From Allium sativum (lineage: Eukaryota > Streptophyta > Magnoliopsida > Asparagales > Amaryllidaceae), in contig CM060909.1 of the NCBI GenBank assembly GCA_030737875.1, forward strand, positions 32,973,159 through 33,037,158: a stretch of DNA of 64,000 bases, given 5' to 3'. Shown here in pieces: positions 35,306 to 46,799 of this stretch. The position numbers and the translations under genes are program-made. Numbering within the stretch: the stretch's first letter is position 1; each line of letters opens with the position of its first letter. A model generated the notes under the pieces. It saw nothing but the letters and a program-made list of their open reading frames with translations, ran no database searches and had not been told where the DNA came from.

Positions 35306-36258
35306 ATGACTGGTTCAACTTCTCGAAGTCATATAACAAAGATGACAAATACTAGTACAACACAATCCGAAAATGCGTATAACACGCAAAGACACTTTGT
35401 TTTGAACACAAGCACAAATGCAATGCTTGACATATGTGAGGAGAGACTAGAAGTTGTGGATGAAAGAGATGAAGAGGGACTTGAAGAAGTACAACAAGAG
35501 ATTAGAGATGGTCAAATAGGAATAGAAGAGGATAGTACGGAAGAGGGAGAGGGGAAGGCAGATGATCAGCGTGTAAGGAGAGCTATATTCCAGTTGGAGG
35601 ATATGACACTCCAATTGACCCTATTATACAAAAGAGACCATTTGAATGGACAGGAAATCAATAACAATTAATAACACTTCTTTTATATATTTTGTCTTAT
35701 TAATATCCTATGAGCTATTTCAGTATGTTATTTTGATTTAAAAACAAATCTGCCTCACGTCTTATTGGAAGCATTTGGAAGTTGTTGTTTACGGAACCAT
35801 GGTATACGTCTTCTAAAGTGCCTCATGAAAAAGAAAAAAACTGTTTAATGAGTTTAAGGTGTGTTTATGTTCTTGTGATTTATATTACTGATTTTTCTAG
35901 TGAAATTTATTTTCAATAAATTTCAATATATAACAGGCATGCACGTATGATGTTGTTTATGAACAAAAGGTTTATGAGATTTGGACCAAATCAGCATCCT
36001 CTATCCTAAGAAAGAAATTGTATAATGCACAAAAAAAGGGAAAATAATTGAGACAAACAAATAGGATGATCAACTATCGAGATATGCCACCAAGTTGGAT
36101 TCAAGCAAATATTTGAAATCAAATTATTGATATAGAATGGCATAAGAGTACGTATGATGATAAAGGAAGTAAGATGAGAAATAATCGTTTGACACCAAAA
36201 GAAGGGACTCGCATGCATCATACTGCTGGTTTGGTGTCTATTGTGTCACATGATGCGT
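35306..36258 (+). pseudogene. CACTA-1 second ORF, 5' exons
   Basis: An open stretch (35306-35671) starts MTGSTSRSH and is rich in Glu and Asp in its middle. Further coding-like pieces follow: 35740-35860 (LIGSIWKLLFTEPWYTSS), 35936-36045 (YDVVYEQKVYEIWTKS, ILRKKLYNAQKKG) after a good CAG acceptor shape (TATATAACAG at 35926-35935), and 36160-36258 (NRLTPKEGTRMHHTAG). The last block is like that of the plant Ptta/En/Spm second protein (Transposase_24 type). The reading has at least two stops in the third piece. The family's role is sequence-specific binding near the element ends. Exon limits are estimates. Confidence 0.65.
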
Positions 36259-38260
36259 AAGTGATAAGCCAATATTACTTTTCATTCTCATAACATAAAA
36301 TAACAACATATGTTTCATTAAAATTAGTTTTTCATAAACAAAAAAGCAGCACATAAGAATAATGACATACATAAACAAATGAAAATCACAAGCTATTCCC
36401 TATTTTTATTAGTGCAAAAAACTATTGGCTGACATACTTTTGGATTTCATAATGTGATCTTAATTTGAACTTAAATTACTTGTAGAAAGTTCTGTAGATT
36501 TAACTTTGACTCAGCTATCCATGTTTACATGTATTAAATATTTATGCATGCTTGCCAATTATACTGGCATGTGTTAAATGTATGCACATACTGATTAGTT
36601 ATAGTAATTGATTTTAATATCCAATTTTGAAGGAACTTGAGACAGAACAGCCCATATTATTTGCTGATAGTTTCTGTTACTAGTATACTAAAAGAGAGAA
36701 AGGAAAAAACAAGGTGAAAGAATACTTGATGCCAAGTAGCGCGTTTGTTGACAAAAAATAAAAAAAAATGTAAGTTTTTCTGTTAGAAAATCAATTGCAG
36801 ACTATCTTTTATTGATTCATCGAATTCACTTTAAGTCATAAGTGTTAGGGTGTTAAAATCTGCTATTGAATACAACAGCAGTTAAAAAGAATAATTAGAT
36901 TTGGTTAGCTTGGTTTCACAGTTTTTAAATGAATCATATTAACTTATATGTGTGACCCTATATTGTTTTTCGACTCGGCTATAACATTGTTAACTCATCT
37001 TGTTTCTAGTAAAACAGATGCACATTCACAAAATATCAGGCCAAATGTTTTATTTTATGGAGTTAATAATGTATTTTTTTGGAAGGGTCTTGGATATAAG
37101 TTGATTTAGAAACTCATTTGTTATTTTCTCAACAATGAGTTGATCTTTCAACAATCCAAAGTTATGTTTAAAATGGTATATTGTCTTTTTTGCCTTGGAC
37201 AAAGTTTCATCATGCATGCTCTTTTTGCTGATCATTACAGGTAAAATCTAAGTTTTTTCCCCTCTTGATAACTACATTTCTGTTTATTTCCATTTATATC
37301 CAAAATAAAATTTAAGATTTTCTTTTAATATTGCACCATTTCGCAAAATTTAGGTAGCTTGAGAACAAAAAGAAAGAAACGTACATATAGTGTTGTATCA
37401 AGAGGCAAACTAAAGGTGTACATCTCTGTATGGTAATAGCTAAGTTGACAAAATTAATCAAGTGCACTTGGTTATGTCATCAAGAGCAAACTAACACAGC
37501 TTTTGTTGTAATTTCTCTATGATGTATAGTAAGAAACTTGTATATTAGCTTGAAAGACTAAACAAAGAAGCATGCAATAGAAATTGTTTAAAGATTTGAA
37601 AAGAAGAAAATTCTATAACTAAATAGCAAGTTTGTTAGAACTCCACTGCAAAGTGTACAAGTTACAACCGCTTCTTCCATGTATGGAACAATTAATGAGT
37701 AGTTTAGAAAAAAAATAAAGAATAAAACTAATATGTTCTTAAAAGCAAACGGTATATGAAGTTCTAAACCAAGATGTAAACTGAGCTAGACCTCTTATCG
37801 CAAAAAAAAAAAAAATGTAAAAAATCTCATAGTTATTGACAGTTAAGATATCTTTCATAAACATGAAGAATGATATATGCATATACAACGTGTATTTGGG
37901 TTGAAAATTCTAATAAATAGTATTAAAGTAAAAGCTGATAGAACATAAAGCTATTTGTAATATAGATCGAGAAGCTGACATGCCACCCCATAGCTCAAAC
38001 TGGTGAGAGTTTGCATACAAGTCTTGATCTAAATGAACTGTTGTAAAAACCGTCAGCTTTCCAACCATACGTAGATATTTTGTAATGTTATTCCTATAAA
38101 TAATCTACTAACTTAATTCTCTGTTATCATGAAGACAAAAAGTATAAAACCAGTCAAACGTTATACCCTAATTCTTGAGCAACTTATGGGCAACTCTGCT
38201 AAAACAATGCAAGTATAACTAAGTTATTTTGGTGGCAACTGGTATAATTTTACAACTACC
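36259..38260. other. CACTA-1 intron-like AT-rich sequence
   Basis: Two kilobases of AT-rich sequence between the 5' and 3' parts of the second ORF, up to the copia insertion. I see no ORF with a domain, no repeat array and no element ends here. Confidence 0.5.
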
Positions 38261-38531
38261 CATCAAGATTCGGATTTGATGAAGTAATTGCGAGAAAATT
38301 GACTGTAAAATTGTAAAATATAAGAGTTGTAATTTGTATTATTGATAACTTTAAGATTACATAAGAATCTATATATAGATGCGAGAGTAGCAACGGCTAA
38401 TTATTTGTGGGCTGAGAGATAAGCCCATTTGTACATTAGTAAGCCAAAAAAAGGAAATCCAATAGGTTATAATATAACGTATGTACAGATGAGTAAACAT
38501 AATACACAATGGACAATTTTATCTTTTAATA
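38261..38531 (-). repeat. Element G 3' LTR
   Basis: On the minus strand it starts TATTAAAAGATAAAATTG and ends AATCTTGATG. The start is fixed by the polypurine tract next to it and by CTACC on the outer side. The ends are not the canonical TG...CA. Confidence 0.88.
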
Positions 38532-38540
38532 CCCCCTTTC
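38532..38540 (-). promoter_or_regulatory. Element G polypurine tract
   Basis: The minus strand reads GAAAGGGGG directly against the LTR start TATTA. Confidence 0.88.
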
Positions 38541-38930
38541 AAAATTAGGGTTCGGGTTACGAACGCTGGATTTTCTTTAAGAAGATCAAATTGGTGTTTT
38601 TTGTGCTTCGATTGACTTTGAGGAACTAGCGCAAAGAAAACTAGAGCTGATTTGGCTTCGATTTCTTATTGAGGACTCTGAAGTTATGCAAATCACTCAA
38701 GTTGGGGTTTTGATGACTGGATCTGGTTCGTTGTCCATCGATTGATAGTAAAGATGGCTGGAGATGGGTACTGGTTGGAGATTCATGAGTGTATAACCTC
38801 TGGATCTTCAAGTCGTCATGAAGTCTGGTATAATTCTTTGCTGATAGTGCCTTTGTGAGGATATCAGTCTTCTGGTGGTAAGATGGTATGTAATTGACTT
38901 AAAGCTTTCAATCTTTTACTTGTTCTCTCA
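38541..38930 (-). other. Element G 3' untranslated stretch
   Basis: About 390 bp between the RNase H end and the polypurine tract. No ORF or motif seen; length is ordinary for a copia 3' leader. Confidence 0.6.
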
Positions 38931-38934
38931 TGAA

Positions 38935-39300
38935 TTAAATATCAATCTCTATATGTTTAGTGTGTGCAAGTTGAATAGGGTTAACAGGCATATAGATTGA
39001 GCTTTGATTGCCACAACAGATAGTTGCTTTTGAGTTGTTTAGTAGCTTTAGCTCTTTCAATATAGATTGCAGCCATATTATTTCTGCGGTTGCCCTTTCA
39101 ATGCTTCTGTATTTGGATTTAGCTCTTGACTTTGACACAGTAGTTTGTTTCATCGAGCTCCATGAAATTAGGTTGTTTCCAACATAAATGCAGCACCCAG
39201 TGACAGATTTTCTGTTATCTGGGTATGCTGCCCAAATTGAGTCTGTATATCCTATAATGTTTAGTTCTTTTCCCCCTTTGAATGTTAGGCTGAAGTTGAT
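38935..39300 (-). pseudogene. Element G RNase H domain
   Basis: Minus-strand order: YTDSIWAAYPDNRKSVTG, GNNLISWSSMKQTTVSKS, then RAKSKYRS and LAHTKHIEID. The block normally read as (A)E(A/S)EY has both acidic residues changed to Lys (AKSKY), so a catalytic glutamate is gone. The first aspartate (YTD) remains. Frames shift between the blocks. Family role: removal of the RNA strand during reverse transcription. Confidence 0.88.
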
Positions 39301-39368
39301 TGTGCCTTTCAGATATCTTAGAATCCTCTTTACAGCTTTCCAGTGTTCGTAAAAATTGGAAAACTTTG

Positions 39369-40212
39369 TTAATTAACAATAAATGAAATATTAGTTCGTG
39401 TTATAGTTGCATATTGTAATGCACCCACAACACTTCTATACTGTTTGATGTTATTCATGGCTTCTCCCCAGTTTTTAGAGTATTGTTGAATTGAAATCAT
39501 TGGGGTTGGTTGAGCCTTTGCCACATTCATGTTGGTTTTTATTAGCAACTCAGTTATGTATTCCTTTTGACACATGGTGATTTTTGTCTTTGATTTTCTC
39601 TGAACTTCTATCCCCAAAAAGTATGACACTTCTTCAAGGTCCTTAATGGTGAATTCTTTGTTTAAACATTGACATAGCTTCTTTATTTCAGCACTATTAT
39701 TGCCTGTCATAATGAGGTCATCAACATATATTAGAATATAGGTGGCAGTATAATCATTAATTTTAAAGAAGAGAGATTTTTCAGATTTTGCATTGATAGT
39801 CCAAAGATCTTAGGGACAATCTTAGTCTCTCAACCCAGACCCTTGGAGGTTGTTTCAGTCCATATATTTCTTCCTTTAGTTTGCGTACATGGTCTGCTTG
39901 TTTCATGTACCCATATGGCTGCATCATGTAAATTTCATCCTGTAAAACTCTGTTTAAAAATGCATTATTCACATCAAGATGTATTATATTCCATTGATTA
40001 TTTAAAGAAATGGTAAATATTAGCCTTATAGTTGCAGGTTTGTCTACAAGAGGAAAAGTCTCATTGTAGTCAAATCCATATTCCAGTGTGTACCCTTTAG
40101 CCATGAGTCTTGCTTTGTGTTTATTTATTGTACCATCAGGGTTTCTCTTAACTTTGTAGGTCCACTTGCATCCAATCAAGTTTTTATTATCTAGTTTTAA
40201 GACTAATCCCAT
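39369..40212 (-). pseudogene. Element G reverse transcriptase
   Basis: RVT_2-type RT. GCKWTYKVKRNPDGTINKHK and ARLMAKGYTLEYGFDYNETF at the N end, motif A as HLDVNNAFLNR (catalytic Asp kept), EEIYGLKQPPRVW, then YVDD intact near 39716-39727 on the minus strand, followed by KEFTIKDLEEVSYFLGIEV. A break near 39781 separates palm halves into different frames. Integrase lies upstream and RNase H downstream, as in copia. Confidence 0.93.
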
Positions 40213-40697
40213 GTTTTATTTTTTTATGAATGCATTGAACTCCTCGTCCATGGCTGCTCTCCACTGCTTTCTTTTGTCTACTTGTTCAAAAGTGCATGGT
40301 TCATCATCACTGGTAGTGGCAACATACACTTTGGCTTGAACATTCCACTTTTGGCTTTGGTCATCATTGGGTGGCCTGTAGCTGCACGTGGACTACTTGT
40401 ATCATGCAAAGTATTGCTTGCTTCCTCTGGTAAGATGGTTTCAGATCCTTCTGATCTTGCTGGTGTGTTTTGATGACTTTGATTGTAATCATCATTATTT
40501 TCAATGCTTGTAGGCACTGGACGGGTGTGGCTGGTTGGCTCACAAGTGTCAGTATTATGCTGATCATCAGTTATATTATTGACAGGTTGAGCATCAACGG
40601 CCTTTCCATTTTCAAAGGATGGTAATATATCAGTGTATATTGGAATGTCAGGTATATCAACCTTATTGTTATAAACTTTGTTTGATGTTTTGATGCT
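40213..40697 (-). pseudogene. Element G integrase C-terminal extension and linker
   Basis: Low-complexity Ser/Thr/Gln/Asn-rich linker between integrase and RT, with AATGHPMMTKAKSG near 40370, the usual H-P-M-x-T-R/K-x-K-x-G block before copia RT. Several frame changes. Confidence 0.75.
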
Positions 40698-41620
40698 TTA
40701 TGTAAAAACATGTTCATTAAATATGACATGTCTACCGACAAAAATCCTTCCATTTTTGTCTGTGCACCTATATCCTTTCTGTCTAACAAAATAAGCTAGA
40801 AATGTACAGGGCTTAGATCTGAAATTTAATTTATCTGAGTTGTAAGGTCTGAGATAGGGAAAACATAGGCAACCAAATGTTTTTGAGCGTAAGTAATATG
40901 GTTTGATTTTGTGTAGCATTTCAAGAGGACTAATATCATTCAATATTGTTGTTGGCATTCTATTTATCAAATACACAGCAGTATTGAATGATTCTGACCA
41001 AAATTTGATGGGTAATAAGGTATCTGCTAACAAAGTAAGACAAGATTCTACTATATGTCTATACTTTCTTTCAACTAGTCCATTTTGTTCAGAAGTGTAT
41101 GGACAGGTTGTTCTATGAATAATACCTTTAGTTTTAAAGAAATTATCCAAGGTATATATTCAGATCCTCCATCTGATTGCATGATCTTAACTTTAGTATC
41201 AAATTGATTTTCAATCATATTCATTAATCTAAGGACAGTATCATGAGTGTCAGACTTGGATTATTGAAAATATATCCAAGTATATCTTGTATAAGCTTCT
41301 ACAAATGAAATATACTACTTATAACCATAATCAGTATGTATTGGGGCAGGACCCCATAAATCTGTAGGAACTAGATCAAATGTTTATAGTATTTTGTTAA
41401 TGAAACATTGAATGGTAGTTTATGATTTTTTTCCCCATTTGGTAGTAAGTACAAACATAAGGTAAAGAGACGTCATTGCAGGCAATATTGTTTTCACTAA
41501 GAATGTACTTAACTATTTTTACACTAGGGTGACCTAGCTTATAGTGCCAAATATCAAAAACAGAAGTACTATTATTATTATCTTGCATCACAGATGCATA
41601 GCAGGAATTCAATTCCACAG
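40698..41620 (-). pseudogene. Element G integrase
   Basis: The N-terminal HHCC region reads WHYKLGHPS and then YVCTYYQMGK (41400-41560), where the second cysteine of the C-x2-C pair is replaced, so zinc binding is probably lost. The core includes GIIHRTTCPYTSEQNGLVER (41060-41150) with the catalytic Glu after the QNG turn, then KFWSESFNTAVYLINRMP and the C-terminal block HKIKPYYLRSKTFGCLCF. The middle of the core (41151-41396) is broken into several frames. Confidence 0.88.
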
Positions 41621-41751
41621 TTCTTCCTTTGGTGTTGATTCTGAACTTGTATAACCCATTGACTGCATCAACCTATAAAAGAATTTCCATAGTGAGTATG
41701 TCTTTAACTAGGCAATACTTAGGAAAGAACTCAAAATACACATTGTTATTT

Positions 41752-42090
41752 CTAGCGAATTGTGAAACACTTATTAAGTTCTTTTTTTATTTTTGGCACT
41801 CTAAGAAGATTATGTAAATATATCTGCCTTTTTTCATTAATAATAGAACTAGCAGTATGAGTAATATTGATACACTTATCATTTCCCATGCTTATACGCT
41901 GTTTACCTCTGTACTCCCTGTTTCCTTGATTGAAATTGTCGAGAGTGCTTGCCATGTGATTGGTAGCCCCTGAATCAGGATACCAATTGTAATCTTGAAC
42001 ATTGTTTACCCTTGAGCTTTCACTTTGATTGTTACCTTTGTTGTTATCAATGGAGGTAGATGTGTCATTTTGAGAGTGTGCCATGTTGAC
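41752..42090 (-). pseudogene. Element G protease
   Basis: WYPDSGATNHMA (about 41945-41980 on the minus strand) carries the D-S-G active site of copia protease, followed by ISMGNDKCINITHTA and LHNLLRVPKI. The active-site triplet is intact. Confidence 0.9.
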
Positions 42091-42185
42091 ATTTGGGTTA
42101 GAATTTCTTTGATTGTTGTCATTCTAGTAGGTGCAAATCCAGAATTATATCTGAAATAGCATTTGAATGCAGTGTGCCCTACTTT
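42091..42185 (-). pseudogene. Element G gag end (second half of zinc knuckle)
   Basis: Starts VGHTAFKCYFRYN, the G-H...C half of a CCHC zinc knuckle; the first half is 3.3 kb away at 45517 and beyond because H has inserted between them. Confidence 0.9.
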
Positions 42186-42192
42186 CACTAGT

Positions 42193-42560
42193 CCTTTTTA
42201 CAACGGGCAAAAACTGCCCGTTGTAACAGAATGATATTACAACGGTCAATGAAAGATTGTTGTAATATATGCCCATACAACGCCCGTTTTACAACGGGCA
42301 ATTACTGCCCGTAGTAATAGAGAGCTATTACAACGGTCTTGTTTTGCCTGTTGTAACAAATGCCAGTTTTACAACGTTCTCAAAATGGCCATCGTAATAG
42401 ACGCTAAATTTACAACGGTTACAAGATGCCTGTCATAACATCCATTGTAAAAGGCGTTAATTTAGAATGGGCTTAAAATACCCATTGTAATACGTGTTAA
42501 TTTTACAACTGGCTAAAAATGTTCGTTGTAATAGGTGACAATTAGTGATTGATAACTCCT
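42193..42560. repeat. H left subterminal hairpin array
   Basis: At least six units of about 55-60 bp, each an imperfect palindrome: TTTACAACGGGCA, a 5-6 base loop, TGCCCGTTGTAA, then an AT-rich spacer. The first is the best preserved. Such subterminal repeats are the family's transposase-binding zone. Confidence 0.9.
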
Positions 42561-43050
42561 TTCTCAAAACCAATACTTATTATTTATTAATATTTCAGAA
42601 ATAATCTTTAATAATATTATATTAATCATATGTTACTAAGTCTAATATTACATTACTAACTGCTAGTTATAACATTATATTAGAATAATTAATACTAAAT
42701 AATTACAATTATTAATTAGTATTAACATTAAATTTAAATAAATTTTGATTTTTTCATAATATTCAAATGTTTATTTGACATCTATTTGATTTTATCAAGA
42801 TTTATATATTTGTTTAGTGTTCACAATTTTTTTATGTCTATGTCTACCAAGAGCGCTTTACACTATTTTGCACGCTACAAAATATTTGCATTTGATAAGG
42901 CATGTCATAGGTGTGGACGCATCAACACTTCAAATTGGGAGAACAAAACATGAACATCCAAAAGAGGAGGCATCGCTGAGAAGAATTGAATATAAGGTGC
43001 TAATGTGGATAGTAGCCCATTATCTCAAAATCGCACCCGCTAGCTAGCTC
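42561..43050. other. H interior, AT-rich, no gene seen
   Basis: AT-rich sequence with one ORF (42817-43047) that lacks any domain I know. Nothing else supported. Confidence 0.5.
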
Positions 43051-45120
43051 CTTGAAACCCTAATATATTCTGTATGTACTGCTTTCTTTTCCTTCACCGC
43101 CTCCATCTTTAATCCCCAAGCTTTCTTTTAATTTTTCGTCTCAAATATAAGTTCGATGGCATGAGACAAGAAAGGTCAGCTGTGCGATCTCCCTTTCTTC
43201 CTGGGGATGAGTCTGCAGTCGGTTTTATGGTTAGAATTCCGGCTTTCAACTGCTATCAAATTCTTGTGATTATTTTTCCGTGTAGAGCATTTCATCCTGT
43301 AAAGGTATTCCTAGTAATTTAATAGCTCCAGATTGTATAAAGAAGTTTCCTCTGTCTTCGTTTTCTTTCCACGTGTATTTTATTTATAATCGTGAAAAAC
43401 CTGCTTATGGTATTGCAAACCGTGTTAGATCCTTTTCATGTTCTGTGCAGGATTAAGTGATAACTTTCTTGTCTGCCTGATTTAACAATCAAAACTGATG
43501 TATTTTTAATGGATTTCTTCATATCTTTTTTCACAGCAAGGACAAAATTTGTCATTGGGTAGAAGTCGCCACATAAATATATTGAAAAAAGTGTTGTTTG
43601 ACATCTTATTTTGTTTACCTACAGGGGACAGATGCAATGCTAATAGTATCTGGCTATAGCCAGGTCAGTATCTAACGAAAATGAATAATACTGTTTACCA
43701 TATTCTATTTGCCATTGGTTGCAAAAAAAATAAATGTTGTGTAACAATGCAAAGCTAAAGGCACCTGCTTCTACATTGAGTTGTTTAACCCACTTTTTTT
43801 TGTTATACACTTATTATATTTGTGTCACTTCTCCTTTATTTTTATTTGTTTTATTTTTTTGTGTATCACTTCCTTTTGCTTGTTTGATTACATAATGATC
43901 TAAGATGGAAGACTAGAATATTAAGAAAACTTTGAGGTAAATAACATTTTCTAAGAAAACAGTAGTTTTCTTGATTATTTTTCAAGCGCTTCAATTTCAT
44001 TATTGTTCATTGAATCATTGCTATAATCACGTTGGTGTTAATTGTTAAAATGATTATTGAGTTTGTATCATATTGTAACTTTTATAGCCTGGGTCATGCT
44101 TAAATCCTAGCTCCGTTTTTGTTTGCCTGTGATGTCTCCTTTACGATTTAAAATTGTAGGCAGGGATCGGTTTATTCTCATTAAGAACACCTTTTTCTTT
44201 ATCTCCGAACACCTCAATCATCGCTGTGGCAGTAAGGAGGATAGTTTAATTGTCTTCTCTCATGTCGGTGATGGACTAAAATTTGTACTGCTTTCTGGTT
44301 GAGAGTAAAAGGAGTGTGATTTTGGTATTGAAATTTGGCAATCTTGGCAATTCAGCACTGTACATGACAAGCTTGGCAGTCAAAATGTTTAGTTCTGAAT
44401 GTGCACGACAAACCAATACAAACTAATTGTACTTCTGAAGTTCAACAGCTGGGCAAAGCCAAAAGAAAAAGGTCTATGCATGAGAATTTCCTGGCCAGCC
44501 CATCTATCTCTACTTCGAATCAATTTCAAAGCCTGGATATTGATAGCCGTCATATGCAGCTAACACTTCTGTACCCGAAAATGCCTCTACATTAAATGTC
44601 CCTCTTGCATCTACAACAATCACCTTTTCCATGCTAGCAAGTTCCATTTCATTATCGCTTATAGAGAAAACAGTACATCAACAACATATGGATTTGGATA
44701 ATGTTATTGTGGAGGATTGGAAAGCCGATGACTCAAACTTAGATATGAAAGTTCCAACCGGAGACTCTTTTCAGTTCCTGATCAGCAGCTAGTGGAAAAT
44801 GCAGTGACACACATTGAAGAAAATCCTTGAAAAAACAAGTGAAAAAGGCATCCCATCTATTTTGGACAAATCCTATATATACCACGAAGCATTCAAAGAA
44901 TTATCCCAGAAAGTACAACTCCTTCTGAAAGGAACAAAGGAGCTCAACTATTAAAAGATGAATATTATGTCTTAGAATACCAGAGAGATGAATCAGTAAA
45001 GGAGATGAAGGCATCAAGTGTGAGTGATTGAGTGTATGTAGTGAGTCATGCTTGTACAAATGAGTATTTTGTATAGTAATTATGTAACAGAGAGAAATAG
45101 AACTGCATACTATTAAAAAG
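43051..45120 (+). other. H interior with gene-like fragments (possible host gene capture)
   Basis: Less AT-biased patches with coding character are separated by T-rich, intron-like stretches: 43145-43255, an open patch 44401-44593 (64 codons, with KAKRKRSMHENF), and 44600-44940 with frames reading QQHMDLDNVIVEDW and KSYIYHEAFKELSQK. Acceptor-like pyrimidine-AG shapes precede some patches. I recognise none of the proteins. CACTA elements are known to carry host gene pieces, so capture is plausible, but decayed element genes would look alike. Confidence 0.35.
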
Positions 45121-45234
45121 CATAATAAAATATTTGTTTGAATAAAATTATCTAATTTAAAATTAGAAATTTTGAGTTAAATGTGGAAACAGTTGCAAAA
45201 TAATTTATTATAGTGGATAGAGCGACTTGTGATA

Positions 45235-45510
45235 AAGCCTATTACAACGTTTGAAGATCGTTGTTATAGAAGATATTACAATGGGCAACATCCGTTGCAA
45301 AAAAATTACAACAGGTTGCTATTCTATTGTCTAAACATACAACAACATAAGACCGATGTAAAAAGTCTATTACAACCGCCTGTTATTGCGTTCATTGCCC
45401 GTTGTAAAAGATGACATATTACAACATGACTTAATACAACAGGTGGGTTGGCCGTTGTAAAACCCCTATTACAACGGGCATTGCCCATTGTAATAGATCT
45501 GTTTTGTTGT
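45235..45510. repeat. H right subterminal hairpin array
   Basis: About five to six units of the same TTACAACGG / CCGTTGTAA motif in the opposite orientation to the left array, ending with TTACAACGGGCATTGCCCATTGTAA directly before the terminus. Confidence 0.9.
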
Positions 45511-45516
45511 AGTGAA

Positions 45517-46406
45517 TTTATCACATATTTGGTACTTTGATTTGTTGTTAAACCTCCGTCTATCCCTTCCTCTTCCATGGTTAGGGTAGCCTCCCCTTTG
45601 ATTTGGGTTATTACCTCTATAGGGTTGACCCCTGCCTCTATTATGTATTGCCATATTTAATGAATATTCTGAATCAGGGATGTTCTCTATATCTATTATT
45701 GCTTCATGTGAGAGAATAATTGAGTACACATCATCAAGAGGTGGCGTTGCTTTTTTGGAGGTTATAACAACAATTACAGCTTCGTATTCATTTCCAAAAC
45801 CATTTACTAATGATAAGACTTGTTCAGATTCATCTATCTTGTTACCATATGCAAGAAGCATATCACATAAGTTCTTGACTTTGGCAATATACTCTCCCAT
45901 GCTTAGATTTTCTTTCCTGCAATTTTGAAATTGTCTCTTATAATAGAGAGATTTAGCTGATGATTGAGCATTGAAGTTCTTTTCGACCATAACCCATATA
46001 TCATTTGCAGTTTTACAACCAATTACTTGTGACAACATATTTAGGCTAATTGAGGATAGCAACCATGAAATAATTAGTCTTTCTTAAATTGAATATAATC
46101 TTCATTACTGACAATTCTGTTATCCTTGTCAGTGGTAAATTAAGGTGGTATTGACAATGTTCCATTGATGTAGCCATTGAGACCATAACCTTGTATGGCA
46201 GTCTCAACTTGAAGTTTCCAAAGAAGATTGTTATTCTCGTCAAGCTTGACAGTGATAATTTGGCTTTGAGGACTAATGGTGGTCTTGATGAGTTGTTTAG
46301 TGGCATATAACGAGCTGTTGATTCTGGAAGATGCAAAATCATCACCTTCATATGTTGTTGGATTGACCACGATGAAAAAAACCAAATGAAGAACAGGTAA
46401 GATCAA
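45517..46406 (-). pseudogene. Element G gag
   Basis: The N end reads TVKLDENNNLLWKLQVETAI and GYGLNGYINGT (46260-46150), the usual start of copia gag. Then a UBN2-type middle (45469-46062 frame): DIWVMVEKNFNAQS, LYYKRQFQNCRKENLSMGEY, VLSLVNGFGNEYEAVI, a Gly/Arg/Asn-rich RNA-binding tail (NRGRGQPYRGNN), and the first half of the zinc knuckle (YQICDK, with the first Cys replaced by Tyr). It is cut there by H. A frameshift lies near 46060. Confidence 0.9.
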
Positions 46407-46786
46407 AACTCTGTAGCTTAGTATTGAGATTCTCTAAATAATTTTGCAGTCTTAAAGGTTTTCGATAATGAGAAACATAGAAGATGTATGATATGAACAA
46501 AAATTATTGAGAAAAACTACTTGACTGTAAATGCCTTTTGATTTTCTTGAACGACTCTGGAGTTGGTGATTTTCCTGTTAGAGGTTTTGCAGTTGACAAC
46601 TGAAGAAACCACTGTAAAGTCAAGCACGATACAATTGCTAATTGATAAATCTATGAACTCAGATGAAGAGAGGTTTCTTTGTTGAGTTCAAATATCCAAA
46701 TGATGAAGAAATAATCTGATTGATATTACACCCAATGACTAACAATGCAAATTCGAGATGCAAAACGAATGTTGTTGAGCTGCGCG
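46407..46786 (-). other. Element G 5' untranslated leader
   Basis: Between gag start and primer site; no ORF or repeat seen. Length is ordinary for a copia leader. Confidence 0.6.
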
Positions 46787-46798
46787 GCTCTAATACCT
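46787..46798 (-). promoter_or_regulatory. Element G primer-binding site
   Basis: The minus strand reads AGGTATTAGAGC, the initiator-Met site TGGTATCAGAGC with two changes, directly inside the 5' LTR. Confidence 0.82.
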
Positions 46799-46799
46799 A

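Larger units (their letters stand above)
42186..45514. mobile_element. Element H: non-autonomous CACTA transposon (3.3 kb)
   Basis: The ends are CACTAGTCC at 42186 and TTGTAGTG at 45514 (reverse complement CACTACAAC), the terminal signature of CACTA elements. Both ends hold arrays of TTACAACGGGC-type subterminal repeats. The 3-bp target duplication TTT lies at 42183-42185 and 45517-45519, with two extra A between TAGTG and the right TTT. It lies within the gag zinc knuckle of copia G and is therefore younger than G. No TNP2 block is present, so it would have depended on transposase from another element. Confidence 0.93.

Noticed and set aside
45229..45510. ORFs over the H right array (for example 45229-45414)
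   Set aside because: They translate the subterminal repeats; no protein signal.
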